Assembly: GCA_031553595.1 (NCBI GenBank)
Contig: JAVBLI010000009.1
Location: forward strand, 372,001 to 436,000
Length of the DNA: 64,000 bases
Reading direction: 5' to 3'
Source: RGIG3701 sp031553595
GTDB taxonomy: Bacteria > Planctomycetota > Planctomycetia > Pirellulales > Thermoguttaceae
Shown here: piece by piece, positions 26,152 through 34,026 of the stretch
How the letters are laid out: every line of letters starts with the position of its first letter
Numbering within the stretch: position 1 is the stretch's first letter
Translations under genes and position numbers: made by a program
Notes under the pieces: generated by a model
Databases searched by the model: none
Told to the model about the DNA's origin: nothing
What the model saw: only the letters and a program-made list of their open reading frames with translations

Positions 26152-26514
26152 ATGATTGATATGGAATATGTCAGATTTTCCGTCGTCACTCAGCCATTGA
26201 GCAGAAAAGAAAAAGCGATAAAGCTTGCGGCGTTGATCGTAGAAGTACTGGATGTGGCCTGTGTTCCTGAGGTTTGTGAATATCACAAATTCGAGAATGC
26301 GTATCGGATTACTTTGCAGTTTCCTTTGTGCGATGCAGAAGATTTCATCGCCGAGAGTATCAAAAAAACGAACCGGTTGTTTGCTCCGTGGTTGGTAAGT
26401 TATGATGAGCGTCAAAAAACGGTGAAGTTGATTTTTAACCGGACGGAGCATTCGCGGTTTGGGAATATCGCGTTCAATACGGTTGATTGGGCGCATTGGG
26501 AGGTGGTGGAATAA
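26152..26514 (+). CDS. Hypothetical small protein
   Basis: 120 residues from ATG at 26152 (or 26161). No recognised domain; mixed alpha/beta composition with WDWAHWE-like C-terminal end (VDWAHWEVVE) and no signal peptide. AT-rich compared with neighbours and without a strong ribosome site. Orphan next to another orphan; could be an immunity- or accessory-type protein, but nothing shows it. Confidence 0.5.
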   Translation: MIDMEYVRFSVVTQPLSRKEKAIKLAALIVEVLDVACVPEVCEYHKFENAYRITLQFPLCDAEDFIAESIKKTNRLFAPWLVSYDERQKTVKLIFNRTEHSRFGNIAFNTVDWAHWEVVE

Positions 26515-26726
26515 TAGAAAAGCTTATGTATCACTCCTTTATGACGTGACAAGGTGGCATTTCAAAAAACATGGGCTTAACATCCTTTGTGGCACGGTGT
26601 TCCACGGCCTGAAGGCTGCGGTTACGTGGCGTCCTTTGGACGATTGACGCGATTAAAAAAATAAAAAAACATCATTATCGCTGTGGCGATAAACATTTAT
26701 GCAAAAATTTTTTTCAGGAGCAAAAC
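26515..26726. other. AT-rich spacer upstream of fprA-like gene
   Basis: 212 bases without a gene. A perfect 6-bp stem-loop TATCGC TGTG GCGATA at 26676-26691 precedes a T tract at 26703-26711. CAGGAGC just upstream of the next ATG is its ribosome site. Confidence 0.4.
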
Positions 26727-27920
26727 ATGCACACGAAAATTACGGACGGGATTTCCTGGGTGGGATATGTGGACTGGACGCTGCGGGATTTTCATGGGTA
26801 TACCACGCCGCGGGGCGGGACGTATAACGCGTATCTGATCCAGGACGAGAAGACGGTGCTGGTGGACGCGGTGAAGAGCCTTTATGTGTCGAGCCTGCTG
26901 GAGAACGTCGCGGAGCTGACGGCCCTGGAAAAAGTGGATTACGTGGTGTGTAATCACGCGGAGCTGGACCATTCGTCGGGGTTGCCGGTGGTGATGAAGC
27001 GGCTGCCGAACGCGGTGCTGGTGTGTAATGAGCGGTGCCAAAAGGCGCTGTCGGCTTATTATGACACCACGGGCTGGAAGTGGAAGATCATCGCGGATGG
27101 TGAGACGCTGTCGATCGGAAAGAGGGCGCTGAAATTTGTGTTCACGCCGATGGTGCACTGGCCGGAATCGATGTTTACGTATGTGCCGGAAGAGAAGTTG
27201 CTGTTTTCCATGGATGCGTTCGGGCAGCACATCGCCAGCTCGGAGCGTTTTGATGAGGAGCTGCCGCTTTGGGAGGTGATCGAGGAGGCGAAGATTTATT
27301 ACGCGAACATCGTGATGCCGTATGGGGCGCAGGTTTTGAAGACGCTGGCGCTGGCGGCGACGCTGGAGATAGAGACGGTGTGCCCGAGTCACGGAGTGAT
27401 GTGGCGGAAGCATCTGCCCGACATTCTGGAGGCGTACACACGGTGGGCGTCGGGGCGTGTGGAGCCGAAAGTGCTGATCCTTTACGACACCATGTGGGAG
27501 AGCACGGAGAAGATGGCGAAAGCGATTTACGCGGGGGTGCTGGATGTGCCTGGGACGTCGGCGCAACTGCTGAATGTGCGGCGCTGCACGCTGGCGGAGC
27601 TGGTGACGGCGGCGGCGGATGCCGGGTGCTGCGCGCTGGGAAGTTCCACACAGAACGCGGTGCAGATGCCCATGGTGTCGGCGGTGATGACGTATTTTCA
27701 GGGCTTGCGGCCGCCGATTAAGCACGCGGTGGCGTTCGGGTCTTACGGCTGGGGCCGGGGCGCGGTGGAAGAGATTACGACGTGGTTTCAGCGGGTGAAA
27801 TGGGAGCCGGTGTGCGAGCCGGTGAAGTGTGTGTATCGTCCGGATGAGGCGGCGCTGGCCAGCGCTCGTGAAGCGGGGCGGCTGCTGGGCGCGAAGGCCG
27901 TGGAAATGGCGAGGAAGTAA
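26727..27920 (+). CDS. A-type flavoprotein (FprA / flavodiiron family)
   Basis: 397 residues. The N-terminal metallo-beta-lactamase-like diiron domain has the HxExDH motif at 77-82 (HAELDH) and further ligands in VHWPESMF and FSMDAFGQH; the C-terminal flavodoxin domain begins at KVLILYDTMWESTEKMA, the FMN-binding loop. These enzymes reduce O2 to water (or NO to N2O) in the cytoplasm of anaerobes, taking electrons from rubredoxin or F420H2-like donors. The ribosome site is CAGGAGC. The next gene starts 6 bases later on the same strand. Confidence 0.92.
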   Translation: MHTKITDGISWVGYVDWTLRDFHGYTTPRGGTYNAYLIQDEKTVLVDAVKSLYVSSLLENVAELTALEKVDYVVCNHAELDHSSGLPVVMKRLPNAVLVCNERCQKALSAYYDTTGWKWKIIADGETLSIGKRALKFVFTPMVHWPESMFTYVPEEKLLFSMDAFGQHIASSERFDEELPLWEVIEEAKIYYANIVMPYGAQVLKTLALAATLEIETVCPSHGVMWRKHLPDILEAYTRWASGRVEPKVLILYDTMWESTEKMAKAIYAGVLDVPGTSAQLLNVRRCTLAELVTAAADAGCCALGSSTQNAVQMPMVSAVMTYFQGLRPPIKHAVAFGSYGWGRGAVEEITTWFQRVKWEPVCEPVKCVYRPDEAALASAREAGRLLGAKAVEMARK

Positions 27921-27926
27921 GTCCGC

Positions 27927-28739
27927 ATGGATGGAGATGTGAAAATTCTCATCGCGCTGGCCACGTATAATGAAGCGGAGAATCTCCCGGAGATGCTGAG
28001 GCGGATGGATGTGGAGACGCGGCGGATTTCCTCGCGTTTTGCGTGTGTGTTTGACCTGCTGGTGGTGGATGTTGATTCGCCGGACGGGACGGGCGCGTGG
28101 TGTGATGCGCACACGGCGGAGTATCCGCGGTTGACGTGTGTGCACCGGCGGGGTGAATGCGGACTGGGTACGGCGGTGATTGCGGCCATGCGGTATGCGG
28201 TGGTGCACGGGTACGCGCGGATGATAAATATGGATGCGGATTTGAGCCACGCGCCGGAGGAGATTCATCGGCTGCTGGGGATTTCGGACGAGGATGTTTC
28301 GGAGGAACTTCCCGGGCAGGAAACGCCGCCGGGCGAAAGGCGGCCGCTGCCGGAAACGGCGGATGTGGTAATCGGCTCGCGCTACGTGCGTGGCGGTAAA
28401 ATTTCCGGCTGGGGAATCGCACGGCACTTGATGAGCCGGGGTGTGAATCGGCTGACGCGTGTGCTGCTGCGCTTGCGGGTGCGGGATGCCAGCGGCTCTT
28501 TCAGGAATTACGCCGTGGAGAAGCTGCGCGTGCTGGAAACGCAGGAAATCGTGTCGCGTGGGTACTCGTTTTTTGAGGAAGTGCTCTGGCGGCTGATGCG
28601 TGCGGAGGCGAGCATGGCGGAGGTGCCGATTCATTTTGCGGATCGGCGTGTGGGGACGAGTAAGCTGCGGTGGGCCGAGTGTTTTCGCTCGCTGGGCGTG
28701 CTGCTGTGGCTGGGAATAGCTGTAAGCCGCAAGCCATAA
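27927..28739 (+). CDS. Polyprenyl-phosphate mannosyltransferase-like GT2
   Basis: 270 residues of glycosyltransferase family 2, close to dolichol-phosphate mannose synthase: N-terminal ILIALATYNEAENLPEML, sugar-nucleotide Asp motif LVVDVDSPDGTG, catalytic NMDADLSHAPEEI, and VIGSRYVRGGKISGWG. It lacks the C-terminal membrane spans of some homologues. It would load a lipid carrier for glycan or glycoprotein assembly. The last residues (VSRKP) and the stop codon are encoded by a 7-base repeat tract that continues downstream. Confidence 0.85.
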   Translation: MDGDVKILIALATYNEAENLPEMLRRMDVETRRISSRFACVFDLLVVDVDSPDGTGAWCDAHTAEYPRLTCVHRRGECGLGTAVIAAMRYAVVHGYARMINMDADLSHAPEEIHRLLGISDEDVSEELPGQETPPGERRPLPETADVVIGSRYVRGGKISGWGIARHLMSRGVNRLTRVLLRLRVRDASGSFRNYAVEKLRVLETQEIVSRGYSFFEEVLWRLMRAEASMAEVPIHFADRRVGTSKLRWAECFRSLGVLLWLGIAVSRKP

Positions 28740-28750
28740 GCGTTAAGCTA
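28719..28750. repeat. Heptad tract, left arm, entering the GT2 coding end
   Basis: Units GTAAGCC GCAAGCC ATAAGCG TTAAGCT, matched by the reverse complement of 29012-29049. The dispersed element copy 6 lies between the arms. Confidence 0.75.
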
Positions 28751-28779
28751 CTCGTTTTTTGTGTGAATTACCCGGCCAT

Positions 28780-28973
28780 TATACTCCTGTGCGTAATAAA
28801 CTGGTCGTTTCCACAAGAACAGTAGCCGGGAATGAAGCGTAGCGGAATGACCGGATAAGCACTGCCAAGCATTTTCCCACTTCGATCCGGTCATTGCGAG
28901 TCATTCCATTCCGCTCCATTTCCGGCTGCTGTTCTCGTGCAAAACCAACCGGTTTGTGACGCGTGAAAGTATA
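28780..28973 (-). repeat. Dispersed inverted-repeat element, copy 6 (most complete)
   Basis: About 194 bp. Outer ends are imperfect inverted repeats running from TATACTCC... to ...GAAAGTATA; inside are the ACAAGAACAG/CTGTTCTCGT arms, CCGGGAATGAAGCG arms and the ACCGGATAAG / GATCCGGTCATT core. Flanks match those of copies 1 (left) and 2 (inverted). Confidence 0.9.
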
Positions 28974-29005
28974 CCACGCGATTTTTTAAGAAGTATGAGA
29001 TACGC

Positions 29006-29049
29006 GCGGTAAGCTTGTGGCTTAAAGCTTATAGCTTGCAGCTTGTGAC
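29006..29049. repeat. Heptad tract, right arm
   Basis: AAGCTTG TGGCTTA AAGCTTA TAGCTTG CAGCTTG units; inverted partner of 28719-28750. The GT4 ribosome site follows at once. Confidence 0.75.
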
Positions 29050-29063
29050 GGAGGAACATTGCC

Positions 29064-30236
29064 ATGATCACCGTGTGTCAGTTGTTGCACAGCCTGAATA
29101 TCGGCGGGGCGGAGGTGCTCGCGGCGGGGCTGGGAGAGCGGATGGCGGGGGAGTCGTTCCGTTTCGTGTTTTTTTGCCTGGACGAGGAAGGCGTGATGGC
29201 CGACCGGCTGCGGGAGCGGGGGTTCGTGGTGGAATGTCTCGGGCGGAAGGCGGGGTTTGACCGGGCGTGCATGCGGCGAATCGCGGAATTGTGGCGGCAG
29301 TATGATGTGACGCTCGTGCAGGCACATCAGTATACGCCGTTTTTTTATGCGCTGGGGGCACGCGGGTTTTTCGGGCGCACGCCGCCGGTGATGTTTACGG
29401 AGCACGGGCGGTTTTACCCGGATGTGTCGAATTGGAAGCATGTGCTTTTTACCCGACTGATGATGCGGTCGCGCGACCGGGTGGTGGCGGTGGGTGAGTC
29501 GGTGAAGCGGGCGCTGGTGCGGTATGAGGGCATCCCGGCTGGGCGGATTCAGGTGATTTATAACGGCATTAAAGCGGCGCATTTCGCGCGGACGCCTGAA
29601 AAGCTCGTAGCGGCGGAAGCGGTGCGGATGGAGCAGGGCGTGACGCCCGGGCAGAAAGTCTGCGTGCACATCGCGCGGCTGGATACGATTAAAGACCACT
29701 TCACGTCCATGCGGGCGATGATGGAATGCGTGTGGCGTGCGGCGGAGAAAAAAGTGTCGGACGGCATTCAGGGAAACACGCATGACGTGGAATTATGGAT
29801 CGTCGGCGGAGGCCCGGAAGAAGCGGCGCTGCGAGCGTTCATCGCGGAGCACTGCATGGCGGCCTACATCAAAATGCTCGGCCAGCGGCGCGACATCCCG
29901 GAAATTCTCGCGGCGGCGGACGCGTTCATCCTCACCAGCGTCAGTGAGGGCATCCCGGTGACGATTCTGGAGGCCATGGCCGCGGACGTGCCGATCATTT
30001 CCACGGATGTGGGCGGCATTCCCGAAATCATCACGCACGGTGAAACCGGCCTGCTAGCCCCGGCCGGTGACGCGGCGGCGCTGGGCAAGGCGCTTTACCG
30101 TGTGTTTTATGAGCCGGCCCTGGCGGAAAAACTGGTACGCAGCGCCCACGCCCGCCTCGAGGAACGCTTCACCGAAGAAAAAATGCACGCGGCGTATGAA
30201 GCCGTCTTTCGAGAAATGGCCGGCGGCGCGAATTAG
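29064..30236 (+). CDS. Glycosyltransferase family 4
   Basis: 390 residues with a GGAGG ribosome site. N-terminal LLHSLNIGGAEVLAAGL and the C-terminal Rossmann domain with SVSEGIPVTILEAMAADVPIISTDVGGIPEII (the ExxxxxxxE nucleotide-sugar motif) define GT4. It transfers a sugar from an activated donor, probably in exopolysaccharide or lipid-glycan synthesis, on the cytoplasmic face of the membrane. The stop codon (TAG) falls in the first unit of a heptad repeat. Confidence 0.88.
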   Translation: MITVCQLLHSLNIGGAEVLAAGLGERMAGESFRFVFFCLDEEGVMADRLRERGFVVECLGRKAGFDRACMRRIAELWRQYDVTLVQAHQYTPFFYALGARGFFGRTPPVMFTEHGRFYPDVSNWKHVLFTRLMMRSRDRVVAVGESVKRALVRYEGIPAGRIQVIYNGIKAAHFARTPEKLVAAEAVRMEQGVTPGQKVCVHIARLDTIKDHFTSMRAMMECVWRAAEKKVSDGIQGNTHDVELWIVGGGPEEAALRAFIAEHCMAAYIKMLGQRRDIPEILAAADAFILTSVSEGIPVTILEAMAADVPIISTDVGGIPEIITHGETGLLAPAGDAAALGKALYRVFYEPALAEKLVRSAHARLEERFTEEKMHAAYEAVFREMAGGAN

Positions 30237-30310
30237 GAATTAGGAATTAGGAATTAGGAAGCTCGCTTGCGAAATTCCTAATTCCTCACTCCTAATTCCT
30301 CACTCTCATG
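30232..30310. repeat. Heptad hairpin between convergent GT4 and leuA
   Basis: GAATTAG repeated on the left, GCTCGCTTGCG centre, inverted ATTCCTA/ATTCCTC units on the right. It spans the entire gap from stop to stop. Confidence 0.85.
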
Positions 30311-30311
30311 T

Positions 30312-31853
30312 TTACTCATGCAGAATCCGGTTCGCGGCGTCCAGGAACGCGCGGATGCTGGACTCGACGCAGTCAGTGGAGACGCCGTTGCCGCGGTATT
30401 CTTTGTCGCGGTATTTGACGGCCACGTTCACCTCGCCTTGGGCGTCATGGCCGATGGTCACGCTGTGCACGCGGTATTCGCAGCATGCCATGTCGTAGCC
30501 GGTCATATCGCACAGCAGCACGAACGCCGTGTCGATCGGGCCTTCCTTCGCGGTCAGCTCCCGGGTGACGGGCTCATTCTCACCCAGTCGCAACGTGAGC
30601 ATGACGGTCGACTCTTTCCCGATTCCGCAGCTACACGCGTAATTCTCCAGCGCCCAGACGGGTTGCGCCAGGTCCCGGCGGAGAATCTGCTGCACGAGCG
30701 TACGGATGTCACCGTTATAAATCTCCTTCTTGCGGTCGGCCAGCGTTTTGAACTCGACGAACAGCGCGTCCATCTGGGTGTCATCCAGCGAATAGCCGAG
30801 CTGCTTGACGCGCGTGGCCAGGCCCGCTCGCCCGCTGTGTTTCCCGAGCACGAGGTCCGTCGTTACGAAACCCACATCTTCCGGCTTCATGATTTCATAC
30901 GTCGTCGGATTTTTGAGCATGCCGTCTTGGTGAATGCCCGACTCGTGAGCGAAAGCGTTACGGCCGACGATCGCCTTATTCCGCGGCACTTCGAGGCCCG
31001 TAATGCCCGAGACGAGTTTACTGGCGGCCAGCAATTTCCCGGACACGATGTTCGTATACGCCTGGAAATAATCGTTGCGGGTGCGGATGGCCATCGCGAG
31101 TTCCTCCAGGGCACAGTTGCCGGCCCGCTCGCCGATGCCGTTAATCGTGCACTCCACCTGCCCGGCCCCGGCCTCCACCGCCGAAAGCGTATTCGCCACC
31201 GCCATGCCCAAATCGTTGTGGCAGTGCACGCTGATGACCGCACGATCCACGTTCGGCACACGGTTCATCAACTCGCGGATCATCTGGGCGTACTGCGTCG
31301 GAATGGCGTATCCCACGGTATCGGGGATGTTCACCGTCGAGGCGCCGGCGGCGATGGCCGCTTCGGTCACGGCACAGAGAAAATCCATCTCCGTGCGGGA
31401 CGCGTCCTCGCAGGAAAACTCTACGTCGCCGCAGTAATTCCGCGCAAAGGCCACGCTTTTCCGCACGCAGTCCAGCACCTGCTCTTGCGACATTTTGAGT
31501 TTGAACTCGCGGTGAATCGGACTGGTGGCGAGGAAAATGTGCACCCGGGCCCGCTCGGCCGCCTTGACGGCTTCCGCCGCGCGGAGCATGTCCGCCTCCC
31601 GGCAGCGCGAAAGTCCGCAGATGATCGGGCCACGCACGGTTTCCGCAATCGTTTTCACTGCCGCGAAGTCGCCCTCCGACGCAATCGGAAACCCCGCCTC
31701 GATCACGTCCACCCCCAGCAGCGCCAGCATCTGCGCGACCTCCATTTTCTCCTGGATGTTCATACTCGCGCCGGGCGACTGCTCGCCGTCGCGCAGCGTG
31801 GTATCAAAAATCGCAATATGCCGGCCTGAGGGAATAACGGATGACGTGGACAT
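30312..31853 (-). CDS. leuA: 2-isopropylmalate synthase
   Basis: 513 residues, family length. DTTLRDGEQSPGASM and GFPIAS bind 2-ketoisovalerate, HCHNDLGMAVAN holds the divalent metal, NGIGERAGNCALEE is also conserved, and a C-terminal regulatory domain is present (SCGIGKESTVMLTL to the end), so leucine feedback is likely. It condenses acetyl-CoA with 2-ketoisovalerate, the first committed step to leucine. Ribosome site AAAGGAG. Transcription appears controlled by an upstream Leu-rich leader peptide and terminator. Single gene; leuB/C/D are not in the window. Confidence 0.96.
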   Translation of the reverse strand: MSTSSVIPSGRHIAIFDTTLRDGEQSPGASMNIQEKMEVAQMLALLGVDVIEAGFPIASEGDFAAVKTIAETVRGPIICGLSRCREADMLRAAEAVKAAERARVHIFLATSPIHREFKLKMSQEQVLDCVRKSVAFARNYCGDVEFSCEDASRTEMDFLCAVTEAAIAAGASTVNIPDTVGYAIPTQYAQMIRELMNRVPNVDRAVISVHCHNDLGMAVANTLSAVEAGAGQVECTINGIGERAGNCALEELAMAIRTRNDYFQAYTNIVSGKLLAASKLVSGITGLEVPRNKAIVGRNAFAHESGIHQDGMLKNPTTYEIMKPEDVGFVTTDLVLGKHSGRAGLATRVKQLGYSLDDTQMDALFVEFKTLADRKKEIYNGDIRTLVQQILRRDLAQPVWALENYACSCGIGKESTVMLTLRLGENEPVTRELTAKEGPIDTAFVLLCDMTGYDMACCEYRVHSVTIGHDAQGEVNVAVKYRDKEYRGNGVSTDCVESSIRAFLDAANRILHE

Positions 31854-31871
31854 GGGAAAGCTCCTTTCGGG

Positions 31872-31967
31872 TGAATTAGGAATGAGGAATTAGGAATGAG
31901 AAATGACGCAAGCGAGACTCTCGCCTGTCGAAGGAGTGCGAAGTGAAATCATTCCTCATTCCTCATT
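31872..31967. repeat. Heptad hairpin between attenuator and leuA
   Basis: AATTAGGAATGAGGAATTAGGAATGAG left units, GACGCAAGCGAG centre, ATTCCTCATTCCTCATT right units. Confidence 0.75.
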
Positions 31968-32007
31968 AAAAAAAAGCCCCGGAAACGCGACTGCGAATCC
32001 GAGGCTT
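31968..32007 (-). terminator. Attenuator terminator upstream of leuA
   Basis: On the minus strand a 9-bp stem AGCCTCGGA / TCCGGGGCT (one G-U pair) is followed by eight T residues. It lies 29 bases after the leader-peptide stop and 115 bases before leuA, which is the arrangement of ribosome-mediated leucine attenuation. Confidence 0.88.
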
Positions 32008-32035
32008 GAAAAAATTCGTGGGGAAATAGGTACTC

Positions 32036-32125
32036 CTACCACGCCATACGCGCTCCGATCTCACAGCCGCCGTGCGGCGGAGTAAGTAGCAGGCTCAGCG
32101 ATAGGAGGAGGCTAAAATTTTCCAT
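32036..32125 (-). CDS. Leucine leader peptide (attenuation uORF)
   Basis: 29 codons: ATG, then MENFSLLLSLSLLLTPP and a tail ending MAW, stop TAG. Seven of residues 6-14 are Leu (CTC CTC CTA, CTG, CTG CTA CTT). A consensus promoter ends 9 bases before the ATG, so the mRNA would start at or within about 3 bases of the start codon and the peptide would be translated from an almost leaderless transcript. When leucyl-tRNA is scarce, ribosome stalling at the Leu run should prevent the downstream terminator forming. Too short for standard gene callers. Confidence 0.85.
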   Translation of the reverse strand: MENFSLLLSLSLLLTPPHGGCEIGARMAW

Positions 32126-32134
32126 AACGCGAAA

Positions 32135-32163
32135 AGTATACCACATCCCGCGTGGTTTGTCAA
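32135..32163 (-). promoter_or_regulatory. Consensus promoter of the leu leader
   Basis: Minus strand TTGACA (32158-32163), 17-base spacer, TATACT (32135-32140). Confidence 0.85.
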
Positions 32164-32175
32164 GAGGGGGGAGGG

Positions 32176-32305
32176 GAACGAATGAGGAATGAGGAAGGAG
32201 GAATGATATGGGTGAAATGCGGATACCGTCGACGGAGTGAAAAAGAAGCGTGTTTGATGAGAATGATGCATTTATTCCTTATTCCTCACTCCTAATTCCT
32301 CATTT
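32176..32305. repeat. Heptad hairpin in the leuA / PQQ divergent gap
   Basis: GAATGAGGAATGAGGAAGGAGGAATGA left units and ATTCCTTATTCCTCACTCCTAATTCCTCATT right units about 75 bases apart. Confidence 0.7.
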
Positions 32306-32329
32306 TTGTGAGTTTTCGCAAAAAAACAC

Positions 32330-32359
32330 TTGAAACCGCCCCCCCGCGTATGGTATGAT
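32330..32359 (+). promoter_or_regulatory. Candidate promoter of the PQQ-propeller gene
   Basis: TTGAAA (32330-32335), 18-base spacer, TATGAT (32354-32359), overlapped by a TATAAT at 32359-32364. Confidence 0.45.
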
Positions 32360-32411
32360 ATAATAACTGAATTTTTCTCGGAATTTTTATAAACAGGGGA
32401 TGAGGGGTAAT

Positions 32412-33974
32412 ATGGCCGGTCATTTTTCGATTTTTCGCGGGTATTTTTGGGCGGGCGTGCTGTTTTCGGCGACGTTTATGCTGATTTCGGAAGCGTCGGC
32501 CCAGCGAGGCGAGAGCGCCAACGGCGTAATTCTCCAGGAAACGGCCAACAGCCGGGGGCTTTTCCGCCAGTGGCAGAATCAGATTCAGCTCGACGCGGCC
32601 CGCGACCGCCTGCGATTCCTGAAAGTGCATGGCGGCACGATCTTCGCCGTGACCGACCAGGGAACCGTCAACGCGATCGACGCCGAGTCCGGCTCCACGC
32701 TCTGGGCCCAAAAAATCGGCAAGCCCGGCCTGATAACCCAAGCCCCCGGCGTGAGCGATAATTACGTCGGCGTGACCAACGGCTCCACGCTCTACATCCT
32801 CAACCGCCATACGGGGCGAATCCTGCTGGACACGCGGATGGTCTCCGCCCCGGCGACCGGGCCCGCGGTTTCCAAATTTCGGGCGTACATCCCCGCGGCC
32901 GACGGCATCATGTACTCCTACGATCTCCAGCCGATGGAAGACCCCTACAAGGAATTCAAACTTTCCGACGACAAACTCACCGAAAGAGAACGTCGCGAAC
33001 GGCACCTCATCCAACTGGACTCCCTGCGGCTGATGAAATCCGACAAGCCGCCGCTGACGCTCAAAACGCTCGGCGACGTGGTCTCCCAGCCGATCATTTC
33101 GCGGGAGGAATTGCGCCGTGAAAACGTGGCATGGGCCACCGACGACAACCAATTGACCATGTGCGACACCCCCATCGAGCACGCGATGGTTCTCGACGAA
33201 AAATATAACGTCCCGCTGGAGGGCAAAGTGCTGGCGTCCCTCAGCTGCCGGCCTTTCGACGCCAATAACCCCCAAAAAACCGGCATCCTTTTCGTCGCGA
33301 CGAAAGAAGGTTTCGTGTACGGCGTGGAAGAAAACACTGGATTCACGCTCTGGCGTTTCCCGGCCAGCGAGGAAATTCACAGCACGCCTGTTTACGTCGA
33401 CGGAGAGCTTTTCGTCGCCACCCTGCTTTCCGGCATGTTCTGCCTGGACGCGGTCACCGGCGGCGACGGCAACTCGCCCGAAGCGAAATGGTGGTCGCCC
33501 CGCATCCGCCAGTTCCTCGCGTGCAGCAAGGCCCGTGTTTACACCGCTGACCACCAGAACAATCTGGTGATTCTCGACCGTCGTTCCGGGCAGCGGATTT
33601 CCACCCTGCCCATCCCGAATCATACGGTGCGCTGTGTGAACGAGCAGACCGACCGGATTTACATCGCCACGGAAACCGGCACGGTGCTGTGCCTGCGGGA
33701 GACGGCGCTGGACAAGCCGCTGGACTTCATGGTGAAGATGCCGGAAAAGAAAACGAAGGTGGAAATCACCGGCGGGAAAAAGACGGATGTGGACGAGGAG
33801 GAAGACGACGAAGACGGAAAATCCGGTGGCGGCAGCGATTTCGGCGACGATGATGACGACGACACCCCCAGCGGCCCCAAGGGCGGCGGCGATGATGATT
33901 TCGGCGACGATGATGATGACTCCGGCGGTTCCGGCGGCGGCGATGACGATGCTTTCGGCGACGACGATTTTTAA
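32412..33974 (+). CDS. Exported PQQ-like beta-propeller protein with acidic tail
   Basis: 520 residues from ATG at 32412, which has GAGGGG upstream; an ATG 12 bases earlier has poorer spacing. Signal peptide (FWAGVLFSATFMLISEASA). PQQ-like propeller blades follow, with typical VNAIDAESGSTLWAQKIG, LYILNRHTGRILLDTRM, VYGVEENTGFTLWRFPA and LVILDRRSGQRISTLPI. No PQQ ligand set is evident, so a structural or binding role in the periplasm is more likely than dehydrogenase activity. The last ~65 residues are almost only Asp, Gly, Ser and Glu with a repeated FGDDDDD unit, a candidate Ca2+-binding or surface-adhesion tail. Confidence 0.8.
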   Translation: MAGHFSIFRGYFWAGVLFSATFMLISEASAQRGESANGVILQETANSRGLFRQWQNQIQLDAARDRLRFLKVHGGTIFAVTDQGTVNAIDAESGSTLWAQKIGKPGLITQAPGVSDNYVGVTNGSTLYILNRHTGRILLDTRMVSAPATGPAVSKFRAYIPAADGIMYSYDLQPMEDPYKEFKLSDDKLTERERRERHLIQLDSLRLMKSDKPPLTLKTLGDVVSQPIISREELRRENVAWATDDNQLTMCDTPIEHAMVLDEKYNVPLEGKVLASLSCRPFDANNPQKTGILFVATKEGFVYGVEENTGFTLWRFPASEEIHSTPVYVDGELFVATLLSGMFCLDAVTGGDGNSPEAKWWSPRIRQFLACSKARVYTADHQNNLVILDRRSGQRISTLPIPNHTVRCVNEQTDRIYIATETGTVLCLRETALDKPLDFMVKMPEKKTKVEITGGKKTDVDEEEDDEDGKSGGGSDFGDDDDDDTPSGPKGGGDDDFGDDDDDSGGSGGGDDDAFGDDDF

Positions 33975-34026
33975 TGTACCGGCTTTCCCGGCTTTTCCAT
34001 TCGCGTTTTATATAAACGGTTAATTC

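Noticed and set aside
26459..26647. 62-codon frame overlapping the end of the second orphan protein
   Set aside because: It runs into decayed intergenic sequence and has no start signal.
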